From contig JAEDMP010000019.1 of assembly GCA_016302965.1 (NCBI GenBank), positions 1 through 33,504 of the forward strand: 33,504 nt of DNA. The letters are read 5' to 3'. The translations under genes were made by a program, and so were the position numbers. Below are positions 1 through 6,509 of this stretch, in pieces. The DNA comes from Bacteroidaceae bacterium (GTDB lineage Bacteria; Bacteroidota; Bacteroidia; Bacteroidales; Bacteroidaceae). The notes under the pieces were generated by a model. The model was not told where the DNA came from, did no database searches, and was given only the letters and a program-made list of their open reading frames with translations. Each line of letters opens with the position of its first letter. Position 1 is the stretch's first letter.

Positions 1-503
1 CACTGCCTCGCGAACTGAAACTTGTGGAGCATAATGGCACACCGCATCTTGCATGCCCTGTGATAAGCGAAATCAACGATATAGCCGATGAGTGGAAAGA
101 TGTATCATCTTCGTTTGACGCAAAGGATGCCTACCAGCTCCATCTCGAAATGGACCTTAGTGCCAACAGCACTATCACCTTGAGCAACGCACAAGGCGAA
201 AAGTATGCTATCGATGTAAATGTATCCACCCAGTCGCTTTCCGTACACAGAAATGCTTCTACCGGTGTTGCATCATTTGCCCCGACATTCTCCATCCCGA
301 CTATGAATGCTCCGCTGAATGCCACAGGCAACAAGCTCACACTTGACTTCTATGTCGATCAGTCATCTGTCGAGTTGATAGCTTCCGACGGACTTACCTC
401 AGTAACAAATCTCGTATTCCCACAGGCATTATATAACACACTTTCAGTTAGTGGTGCCAATTACGAGGCAAAGGTGAGAAATCTGCGTCGTGTGTGGAAA
501 TAA
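1..503 (+). CDS. GH32 fructan hydrolase, C-terminal fragment (5' end outside window)
   Basis: The reading frame is open from the first base, starting in-frame with LPRELKL, and ends at TAA 501-503. LPRELxL is typical of the linker between the GH32 five-bladed propeller and its C-terminal beta-sandwich. The rest reads as that sandwich, with a VDQSSVE strand and TNLVFPQ near the end, as in the GH32C module. None of the catalytic residues are visible because they lie upstream of the window. The GTG at 24 is not a real start. The product is probably a secreted or periplasmic exo- or endo-fructanase, since a second GH32 gene, a sugar importer and a fructokinase follow on the same strand. The family call is secure; substrate linkage (levan or inulin) cannot be told from this fragment. 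Confidence 0.88.
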   Translation, partial: LPRELKLVEHNGTPHLACPVISEINDIADEWKDVSSSFDAKDAYQLHLEMDLSANSTITLSNAQGEKYAIDVNVSTQSLSVHRNASTGVASFAPTFSIPTMNAPLNATGNKLTLDFYVDQSSVELIASDGLTSVTNLVFPQALYNTLSVSGANYEAKVRNLRRVWK

Positions 504-599
504 TTTAAAAAAAAGCACATTCTTCCGCATAAATGTTACAAAGAATCCGATTTGATAGCAGATGTATCATTTTTTGAAGCCTCATTGACAAATAAACTA

Positions 600-607
600 T
601 ACCTTTG
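600..607 (+). promoter_or_regulatory. -7 promoter box TACCTTTG
   Basis: The box matches the Bacteroidota primary sigma factor consensus TAnnTTTG at every fixed position. It is the only such match in the gap before the second GH32 gene and lies 215 bases upstream of that ATG. Confidence 0.6.
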
Positions 608-614
608 CCAACGA

Positions 615-742
615 ATGAAAAAGTTAGTTGATAAAGTAGTTATTGTTAGTATTTATTAGGTTCGGTTAGTAAGATTATCCGTGAGGAACAGGTTACTAAA
701 GTGATTTTCAAAAACGATGAATTCGAAAGCAGTGAATTCTAA
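615..742 (+). other. Leader ORF: 14-codon peptide plus a -1-frame extension (possible broken small gene)
   Basis: An ATG at 615 opens a frame reading MKKLVDKVVIVSIY and stops at TAG 657-659. From there the -1 frame is open and protein-like, reading VSKIIREEQ, then VTKVIFKNDEF, then ESSEF, ending at TAA 740-742. Joined by a single-base shift near 650-660 the two halves would give a peptide of about 43 residues with a basic, hydrophobic N-terminus and an acidic C-terminus. The start lies almost exactly at the predicted transcription start. It could be a leader peptide, a small protein gene broken by one deletion, a frameshift site, or chance. No standard slippery heptamer is seen. Confidence 0.3.
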
Positions 743-822
743 AAAAGCACGGTGATAGTTTTCGAGAGGTAATAAGATTGTTTCAGTGATGACCATAAAA
801 CTATATATAAATAAAAAACGAC

Positions 823-2526
823 ATGAAAAAAATCAAAACTATAGCCTGTATCGCAGGCATGATGATGGCCTCGGCCATTTCTGCTCAAGTAAACCAGCAA
901 ATACTCGGCGAAAAACATGCCATGCTCCGTATAGACAGTCAGAAGAAATATCTGCTGCTGCCCGTGCAGGACAACCAGGAGAATGCGCATATCCGTGTCA
1001 TCAAGAACAACCAACTGGTCAAAACGCTGAATTGTCAGCTGGCTATAGACAAGGTGGACTACTACGTACCTTACGAGACCAGTGATGACGAACTGTTTGA
1101 CATCACCTTCAACAGCAGTCCCCGGTCCACTGGCGACATCCACAGCTATAGCTGCTGGAAGAAGATGACCTATGCTGACAAACTCGATGACAGCAACATG
1201 GAAAAACACCGTCCCGCCTATCACCACACACCGAAGTGGGGGTGGATGAACGACCCCAACGGCATGTTCTACAAGGATGGTGTCTGGCATCTGTATTTCC
1301 AGTACAATCCCTACGGCTCCAAATGGGAAAACATGTCATGGGGACATTCCACATCCACGGATCTTATCCATTGGAACAGCGAGCCGCTGGCCCTCTACGG
1401 TGACGGACTGGGAACAATCTTCAGCGGTTCGTGTGTAATCGACCAAAAGAATACGGCGGGCTTTGGAGAAAACACCATCGTGGCCTTCTACACTTCTGCC
1501 GGTCCCAGCCAGACCCAGAGCATGGCTTACAGCACCGATGGCGGCAAGACCTTCACCAAATACGCCCACAATCCCGTCATCACTTCTCCGGCACGTGACT
1601 TCCGCGACCCCAAAGTGTTCTGGAACGAAGAAGCCGGCTTCTGGAATATGGTTCTCGCCGTGGGACAGGAGATGCAGATTTTCTCTTCGCCCAATCTCAA
1701 GGACTGGAAGTATGAGAGTTCCTTCGGGGAGGGATATGGCAATCACGGAGGCGTATGGGAGTGTCCCGACCTGATGAAGATGAAGGTGGTCGGCACCGAC
1801 AAGGAGAAATGGATGCTCATCTGCAATATCAATCCCGGAGGCCCCTTCGGAGGATCAGCTACCCAGTATTTCATCGGACAGTTCGACGGACGAACGTTCA
1901 CCTGCGAGGATGAACCCAGCGAGACCAAATGGATGGACTACGGCAAGGACCACTATGCTACCGTCACCTTCTCCAATGCTCCTGAAGGACGCAACGTGGC
2001 CATCGCATGGATGAGCAACTGGCAATACGCCAACCAGGTGCCTACCACACAGTATCGTTCATCCAACTCCATCGCCCGGGATCTGGGGCTCTTTGAGTAC
2101 AACGGCGAAACCTACTGCAGCGTCAAGCCCGCCAAGGAGATGGACCAGGCACGCGGCGCCAAGATTTCGGCCCCGTCAGAGACCTGCGAAATGGTGGTTA
2201 CCTACAGCGGCGACGCACAGATTATCCTGCGCAACCAGAAAAATGAACGCGTCATCATGACCTACGACGCCGAGGAGGAGACCTTCGATATGGACCGCCG
2301 TCACAGCGGCGACGTGTCGTTCAGCGATGCCTTCCCCACCCTTACCTCGGCACCCACTTACGGCAAACTCCGCCAGGTGCGCATCTTCATCGACAAGTGC
2401 AGCATCGAGGCTATCGATGCCGATGGCAAGATGGCCATGACCAACCTGGTGTTCCCCTCTGCACCTTACAACAAGGTGACCGTCAAAGGAAAAGCCAAAG
2501 TGAAAATCTATAGCATCAAAAAATAA
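823..2526 (+). CDS. GH32 exo-fructanase/levanase-type enzyme, secreted
   Basis: The protein has 567 residues and a signal peptide (about residues 1-21, ending SAISAQ) with no lipobox, so it is probably periplasmic. After a beta-rich N-terminal region of about 110 residues comes the GH32 propeller. All three catalytic signatures are present: nucleophile Asp144 in WMNDPNG, transition-state stabiliser Asp262 in FRDPK, and acid/base Glu313 in WECPD. A C-terminal beta-sandwich follows, with an IDKCSIEAI strand and NLVFPSAPYN. Such enzymes cut beta-fructosidic bonds and typically release fructose. The N-terminal extension before the propeller is longer than in simple invertases. It is the first gene of an operon: the MFS gene starts 15 bases downstream and fructokinase follows. 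Linkage preference (beta-2,6 or beta-2,1) is not readable here. Confidence 0.93.
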   Translation: MKKIKTIACIAGMMMASAISAQVNQQILGEKHAMLRIDSQKKYLLLPVQDNQENAHIRVIKNNQLVKTLNCQLAIDKVDYYVPYETSDDELFDITFNSSPRSTGDIHSYSCWKKMTYADKLDDSNMEKHRPAYHHTPKWGWMNDPNGMFYKDGVWHLYFQYNPYGSKWENMSWGHSTSTDLIHWNSEPLALYGDGLGTIFSGSCVIDQKNTAGFGENTIVAFYTSAGPSQTQSMAYSTDGGKTFTKYAHNPVITSPARDFRDPKVFWNEEAGFWNMVLAVGQEMQIFSSPNLKDWKYESSFGEGYGNHGGVWECPDLMKMKVVGTDKEKWMLICNINPGGPFGGSATQYFIGQFDGRTFTCEDEPSETKWMDYGKDHYATVTFSNAPEGRNVAIAWMSNWQYANQVPTTQYRSSNSIARDLGLFEYNGETYCSVKPAKEMDQARGAKISAPSETCEMVVTYSGDAQIILRNQKNERVIMTYDAEEETFDMDRRHSGDVSFSDAFPTLTSAPTYGKLRQVRIFIDKCSIEAIDADGKMAMTNLVFPSAPYNKVTVKGKAKVKIYSIKK

Positions 2527-2541
2527 TCTATATCTGTTACT

Positions 2542-3702
2542 ATGAGTAAAACAAACAAACTGGCAATTATCCCCGTGATGCTGACGTTCTTCACGATGGG
2601 ATTCGTCGACCTGGTCGGCATTGCTTCCAACTACGTCAAGGAAGACCTCGCACTGAGTGACTCGGTGGCCAATGTGCTGCCGTCACTCGTCTTCTTCTGG
2701 TTCCTCATCTTCTCCGTGCCCACGGGCATGCTGATGAACAAAATCGGAAGAAAGAAAACCGTGTTGCTGTCGCTGGTTGTGACCGTGGTCGCACTGTTGC
2801 TGCCCATGCTGGGAGAGTCTTTCACACTCATGCTGATTGCCTTCTCGCTGCTGGGTATCGGAAACGCACTGATGCAGACCTCACTCAATCCCCTGGTGTC
2901 CCTGGTGATACGGGGAGGAAACCTCGCCTCCACACTCACCTTCGGACAGTTTATCAAGGCCATCGCCTCCTTCCTGGCTCCATATATTGCCATGTGGGGA
3001 GCCATGTCTACCATCCCCTCATTCGGAATGGGATGGAGGGTGCTCTTCCCCATCTATATGGCCATCGGCATCGTGGCCACATTGCTGCTTTCATCCACTC
3101 CTATCGAGGAGGAACCGGCAGACAAGGCCTCGTCCTTCATCGACTGCACCAAACTGCTCGCAAGACCCGTCATCCTGCTCTCCTTCATCGGCATCATGTG
3201 CCATGTAGGCATTGATGTGGGAACCAACACTACCGCACCCAAAATCCTCATGGAGCGCCACGAGATGACACTCAACGACGCGGCCTTCGCCACCTCGCTC
3301 TACTTCATCTTCCGTACCATCGGATGCCTCACCGGGTCATTCTTCCTCAGGGTGATGAGCAACCGCCTGTTCTTCATCATCAGTGTGGTCATGATGGCGC
3401 TTGCCATGCTGGGACTCGGATTGGGTACCTCCAAGACGGTACTCTATGTCTCCATCGCACTCGTGGGCTATGGCAACTCCAACATCTTCTCGCTTGTTTT
3501 CACGCAGGCCCTGCTCTCGGACAAGACCAGGCAGAACGAAATCAGCGGACTCATGGTGATGGGACTCTTCGGTGGCACCGTCTTCCCGCTCTTCATGGGT
3601 ATTGCCAGCGACGCAATGGGACAGGCCGGAGCTGTGGCCGTGATGGCACTCGGTGTTATTTACCTCTTCACTTATATCTCGCGCATTAAAACTTCAAAAT
3701 AA
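2542..3702 (+). CDS. MFS monosaccharide importer (FucP-like), probable fructose permease
   Basis: The protein has 386 residues and is hydrophobic throughout, with about 12 predicted membrane segments. It opens with MLTFFTMGFVDLVGIASNYV, a start typical of the fucose/glucose/galactose:H+ symporter branch of the MFS. A cytosolic MNKIGRKK loop, the usual basic MFS loop between helices 2 and 3, follows the second segment. It would carry fructose across the inner membrane once GH32 enzymes have released it. The gene lies between GH32 and fructokinase with gaps of 15 and 7 bases, the same order as the transporter between GH32 and fructokinase in the B. thetaiotaomicron fructan locus. Fructose as substrate is inferred from this context; the family could also carry other hexoses. 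Confidence 0.88.
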   Translation: MSKTNKLAIIPVMLTFFTMGFVDLVGIASNYVKEDLALSDSVANVLPSLVFFWFLIFSVPTGMLMNKIGRKKTVLLSLVVTVVALLLPMLGESFTLMLIAFSLLGIGNALMQTSLNPLVSLVIRGGNLASTLTFGQFIKAIASFLAPYIAMWGAMSTIPSFGMGWRVLFPIYMAIGIVATLLLSSTPIEEEPADKASSFIDCTKLLARPVILLSFIGIMCHVGIDVGTNTTAPKILMERHEMTLNDAAFATSLYFIFRTIGCLTGSFFLRVMSNRLFFIISVVMMALAMLGLGLGTSKTVLYVSIALVGYGNSNIFSLVFTQALLSDKTRQNEISGLMVMGLFGGTVFPLFMGIASDAMGQAGAVAVMALGVIYLFTYISRIKTSK

Positions 3703-3709
3703 CAAATAT

Positions 3710-4585
3710 ATGAACAATAAAATAATAGTAGGCCTCGGTGAGGCTCTGTGGGATTGCCTTCCTGAAGGCAGAAAGATTGGCGGAGCGCCAGCCAACTTCG
3801 CTTATCATGCGTCACAGTTTGGATTTGATGCTTATGCCGTGAGTGCCGTGGGCAATGATGACCTGGGTGATGAGACCATCGAGGCATTGAAGGCGAACGG
3901 CTTGAAACTCGAGATGCCCCGTGTGGATTTCCCAACGGGTCAGGTGCAGGTTAGTCTAGACGAGGCGGGTATTGCCACCTACGACATCAAGGAAGGGTCG
4001 GCATGGGACAACATCCCCTTCACGCCTGAGATTGAGGCGTTGGCCAAGCAGTGTCATGCCGTATGCTTCGGCTCTCTGGCACAGCGAAACAAGGTGTCAC
4101 GGGAGACCATCTACCGTTTCCTCGATGCCGTTCCCAAGGACTGCATGCGCATCTTCGACATCAACCTGCGTCAGAATTTCTACTCCAAGGAGATTATCCA
4201 GGAGTCTCTCAAGCGCGCCAACGTGCTGAAGATTAACGACGAGGAACTGGTGCTCATCGGCCGGATGTTCGGCTATCCCGGGATGGATTTCGAGAACAAG
4301 TGCTGGCTCATCCTCGGCAAGTACGACCTCGACATGCTCGTGCTCACCTGCGGTGTCAACGGCAGCTATGTGTTCTCAAAGGGTGCCATGTCCTATCTTG
4401 AGACCCCGAAAGTGGAGGTGGCCGACACGGTTGGCGCCGGCGATTCGTTCACGGGCTCGTTCGTTGCCTCCATCCTCAATGGCAAGCCGATTGCCGAGGC
4501 ACATCGCATAGGCGTGAACGTCAGTGCCTATGTCTGCACACAGAACGGGGCCATGCCCGTGATCCCTGAGGATTTGAAGAAGTAA
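3710..4585 (+). CDS. Fructokinase, PfkB/ribokinase family
   Basis: The protein has 291 residues. The ATG at 3710 is chosen because it begins the conserved MNNKIIVGLGEALWDCLP strand just 7 bases after the MFS stop; an upstream in-frame start at 3653 would overlap the MFS gene. Family signatures are an N-terminal GGAPANFAYH motif (sugar site) and a C-terminal DTVGAGDSFTGSF motif with catalytic Asp245. It phosphorylates fructose with ATP, committing it to glycolysis. It closes the GH32-MFS-kinase operon. The last third of this gene has two degraded relatives in the window (6064-6225 and 18545-18580), which suggests repeated recombination at this gene end. Confidence 0.92.
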   Translation: MNNKIIVGLGEALWDCLPEGRKIGGAPANFAYHASQFGFDAYAVSAVGNDDLGDETIEALKANGLKLEMPRVDFPTGQVQVSLDEAGIATYDIKEGSAWDNIPFTPEIEALAKQCHAVCFGSLAQRNKVSRETIYRFLDAVPKDCMRIFDINLRQNFYSKEIIQESLKRANVLKINDEELVLIGRMFGYPGMDFENKCWLILGKYDLDMLVLTCGVNGSYVFSKGAMSYLETPKVEVADTVGAGDSFTGSFVASILNGKPIAEAHRIGVNVSAYVCTQNGAMPVIPEDLKK

Positions 4586-4605
4586 TATGATTGATATAGA
4601 TAAGA

Positions 4606-4643
4606 ACAAAGCCGCCTTCTGGTATACATGAAGGTGGCTTTGT
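4606..4643 (+). terminator. Hairpin terminator after the fructokinase operon
   Basis: ACAAAGCCGCCTTC (4606-4619) pairs with GAAGGTGGCTTTGT (4630-4643), a 14-bp stem with one G-U pair and a 10-nt loop. It begins 21 bases after the fructokinase stop. No T-tract follows, so it may be a weak or processing-type end. Confidence 0.6.
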
Positions 4644-4921
4644 TGTACAGCAACCTTCCCATACCATTCTCCCAACTTCTCCTTTGCAGTTTCCTTCGTG
4701 AGTTTCTTGCCACGCTTGCTTTTCTTCCATTCTTTCCGTTTTTTGCCATCATCCTCTGTCGGTAAGCCTTTCTCTGCGCTGCGCAAGTCCTTCTCCCTGT
4801 CCTTCTACAAATAATTGGGTCATTCCTGTGAAGACCCGTTTTTGTTTCCAGTGTGTTGTTCAGTGAATATTAAAAAACAAGAAATAAATCCCCGTTTTCT
4901 TCGCAGATTCATTTTTTGTAG
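4644..4921. other. Gene-poor interval between the fructokinase operon and the Rpn gene
   Basis: No convincing gene is seen. On the minus strand, 4644-4804 has an open frame rich in lysine (KKRKEWKKSKRGKK, then TAKEKLGEWYGKV) that could be the decayed end of a DNA-binding or transposase-like protein; it lacks a good start and runs antisense into the fructokinase gene. A short stem GGGTC/GACCC (4817-4821 and 4833-4837) followed by five T residues (4839-4843) could act as a weak terminator on the plus strand. Confidence 0.3.
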
Positions 4922-4929
4922 TATCTTTG
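4922..4929 (+). promoter_or_regulatory. -7 promoter box TATCTTTG for the Rpn gene
   Basis: This is a perfect TAnnTTTG box 24 bases upstream of the ATG at 4954. It overlaps the possible TTG start at 4927, which argues that translation starts at 4954. No clear -33 element is seen at the usual spacing. Confidence 0.6.
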
Positions 4930-4953
4930 CATCGGACTAATAAAAATACGACT

Positions 4954-5997
4954 ATGATAATAAATATTGCAAACCCGATATATGACGCAGTCTTCAAATA
5001 CCTCATGGAGGACAACCGCGTTGCCAAGACAGTGCTTTCAGCCCTTCTGCAGAGGGAGGTGGCTGAGGTTGAAATGCGCAAGCATGAATACACCAACGGC
5101 ACACGTGACAAGATATCTATGTTCCGTATCGATTTTGGCGCACAGGTGCGCCAGGACGACGGCAGTCTGAAACTCGTGCTGATAGAGCTTCAGAAGACAT
5201 GGCTTGAGACGGAGACACTGCGTTTCCGCCAGTACCTCGGCACGCAATACGCAAACCCCGACAACATACTGAAAGACGACAACCCCAACGGATATGGCAT
5301 TCCGATGATAACGGTATATCTGCTAGGACATCGTGTGGGGGAAATAGAGGAACCAGTGCTCTATGTCAGACACAAGTCATACGACTATGACGGTGTGGAG
5401 GTTACCAAGGGTATGCCCGACCCCTTCGTCGAGAGCCTTGTGCATGACAGCATTATCGTACAGATACCTCTTCTGCATGGCCGAGTGAATAACCGGCTCG
5501 TGGAGGTCCTGAGTGTGTTTGACCAAACAAACAAGGACGGAAACAATCGTCAGGTATTGATTATTGATGAGGATACATATCGTGGGGATGCCGAGATGGA
5601 GCATATCCTACACCGACTGCTTGCGGCGGCATCAGACAGCAAGTTGCGTCAGGACATGAACGTTGAGGATGAATATTTCCAAGCCATTGAGACACGTGAC
5701 ACAGCCATAATGAAGCGTGACCAAAGGATTGCCGAGCAAGACGCTCAGTTGGAAGAACAGTCGGCCCAGTTGGAAGAACAGTCGGCCCAGTTGGAAGAAC
5801 AGTCGGCTCAGTTGGAAGAGCAGTCGGCTCAGTTGGAAGAGCAGTCGGCTCAGTTGGAAGAGCAGTCGGCTCAGTTGGAAGAACAACGCTCAGCCTTGCT
5901 AATTTCAGCCAAAGCAATGAAGACAGCAGGGATACCTGTTGAACAAATTGCGGAAATGACAAAACTTCCCATAGAAAAAATTGCGAGTCTGGAATAA
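4954..5997 (+). CDS. Rpn-family recombination-promoting nuclease / PD-(D/E)XK transposase-like protein
   Basis: The protein has 347 residues. The N-terminus (NPIYDAVFKYLMEDNR) and a PD-(D/E)XK core are visible: Asp60 in FRIDFG and Glu78-Leu-Gln80-Lys81 in the IELQK strand, the E-x-Q-K variant usual for this clan. Residues about 263-311 are seven exact heptads of the AQLEEQS type, a predicted coiled coil encoded by 21-bp tandem repeats. The C-terminal GIPVEQIAEMTKLPIEKI tail is common in this family. Rpn proteins are DNA endonucleases, and RpnA of E. coli promotes RecA-independent recombination. The gene stands alone, with its own promoter, between an intact and a broken fructokinase 3' end, in the most rearranged part of the window. 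No inverted terminal repeats were found around it, so it is not called a complete transposon. Confidence 0.85.
   Translation: MIINIANPIYDAVFKYLMEDNRVAKTVLSALLQREVAEVEMRKHEYTNGTRDKISMFRIDFGAQVRQDDGSLKLVLIELQKTWLETETLRFRQYLGTQYANPDNILKDDNPNGYGIPMITVYLLGHRVGEIEEPVLYVRHKSYDYDGVEVTKGMPDPFVESLVHDSIIVQIPLLHGRVNNRLVEVLSVFDQTNKDGNNRQVLIIDEDTYRGDAEMEHILHRLLAAASDSKLRQDMNVEDEYFQAIETRDTAIMKRDQRIAEQDAQLEEQSAQLEEQSAQLEEQSAQLEEQSAQLEEQSAQLEEQSAQLEEQRSALLISAKAMKTAGIPVEQIAEMTKLPIEKIASLE
5740..5886 (+). repeat. Seven 21-bp tandem repeats inside the Rpn gene
   Basis: Seven consecutive 21-bp units run in frame, each encoding a (D/S)AQLEEQ heptad. Units 2 and 3 are identical to each other, and units 4, 5 and 6 are identical to each other. 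The two groups differ only at third codon positions (GCC or GCT, GAA or GAG), the pattern expected of recent unit duplication by slippage or unequal exchange. Copy number is likely to vary among strains. Confidence 0.95.
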
Positions 5998-6063
5998 TAA
6001 AAGGATGTGGAAATCGCATGCTCAGCATTTTCCAACCTCACGTCAGTCCGATAATCAGGGGCA

Positions 6064-6225
6064 TGGCAACACTGTGCGGTCAACGACTCTTTTGCCTCTT
6101 TCGTTGCCACCATCTTCACTGACAAGACCATTGCCGAGTCACATAGCATAGGCGTGAACGTCAGTGCCCATGTCTGCACATAGAACAGTGCTATGCCCAT
6201 GATTCCCGATGAACTGAAGAAATAG
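6064..6225 (+). pseudogene. Decayed duplicate of the fructokinase 3' end
   Basis: The segment aligns with the last quarter of the intact fructokinase (about 4424-4585). The best stretch is the GCATAGGCGTGAACGTCAGTGCC block, shared exactly from about 6144. The C-terminal IPDELKK corresponds to IPEDLKK. The copy has a premature TAG at 6181-6183 in the fructokinase frame and short deletions upstream, and it has no 5' portion. It ends at TAG 6223-6225. It was probably once a second fructokinase gene, now reduced to its tail. Its last 36 bases are closer to the third tail at 18545-18580 (34 of 36) than to the intact gene. Confidence 0.85.
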
Positions 6226-6234
6226 GAGTTCCCC

Positions 6235-6296
6235 ACTACATGTTTATTGTTGTAACAGTGTCGTCATCCAGCTGCCTGATAGCAACCAAAGTGTTG
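6235..6296 (+). repeat. 62-bp degenerate direct repeat, left copy
   Basis: It aligns without gaps to 18219-18280 at roughly three quarters identity, with exact runs such as CTGATAGCA-like cores and a shared GTGTTG end. It starts 10 bases after the fructokinase pseudogene stop and forms most of a terminator-like hairpin. Together with the right copy it brackets the uronate polysaccharide locus. Confidence 0.75.
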
Positions 6297-6312
6297 ACGA
6301 CATTTTTTTTTT
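6259..6312 (+). terminator. Rho-independent terminator after the fructokinase remnant
   Basis: TGTCGTCA (6259-6266) pairs with TGACGACA (6295-6302), leaving a 28-nt loop that can fold further, followed directly by ten T residues (6303-6312). The T-tract makes this a good candidate despite the large loop. Confidence 0.6.
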
Positions 6313-6509
6313 GCACCTTTCCTATATCCTAAGCCTATTTGCATTAAAACGACTATAGCGGTACAAAAATAGTCTAAAAACCATGCAACAATCGTCCAAA
6401 ATGCCGTTTAGACAATTGTTTTTGCCTTTTTGAGACATCATCCACACTACTGTTTCCGCCAAATGCCGTTACTTTGCAGCATTCAATGAAACTAAAAACC
6501 ATTCATGCA
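6313..6509 (+). promoter_or_regulatory. Control region of the uronate lyase operon
   Basis: The region is AT-rich and holds several symmetric elements upstream of the lyase start. These are GACTAT/ATAGTC (6351-6356 and 6369-6374); ACAATCGTC/GACAATTGT (6388-6396 and 6411-6419, one mismatch, 14-nt spacer); and a direct repeat AAATGCCGTT at 6399-6408 and 6461-6470. The second direct-repeat copy abuts a near-consensus -7 box TTACTTTG (6469-6476). The nearest candidate regulator is the membrane AraC-type protein at 15959-18202; AraC proteins often bind direct repeats. Binding is inferred only. Confidence 0.4.

Larger units (their letters stand above)
504..822 (+). promoter_or_regulatory. Long leader region of the GH32-MFS-fructokinase operon
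   Basis: This 319-base gap lies between two GH32 genes on the same strand. No hairpin terminator is evident after the first gene. A perfect Bacteroidota -7 box (TACCTTTG, 600-607) is present, with a TTTG at 573-576 as a possible -33 element (spacer 23, a little long). Transcription from it would begin near 614 and leave a leader of about 210 nt before the ATG at 823. The leader contains a 14-codon ORF and a second coding-like frame, described separately. The leader may regulate the operon, but nothing in the sequence proves this. Confidence 0.55.

Noticed and set aside
739..1290. Minus-strand 183-codon frame
   Set aside because: It overlaps the start of a clear GH32 gene, has no recognisable motif and no promoter; a shadow frame.
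4927..4953. TTG start nine codons upstream of the Rpn ATG
   Set aside because: It overlaps the -7 promoter box, so it would not be on the transcript.
5561..6028. Long minus-strand frame with repeated TEPTALP units
   Set aside because: It is the antisense of the 21-bp repeat array in the Rpn gene; a repeat whose unit is a multiple of three stays open in several frames.
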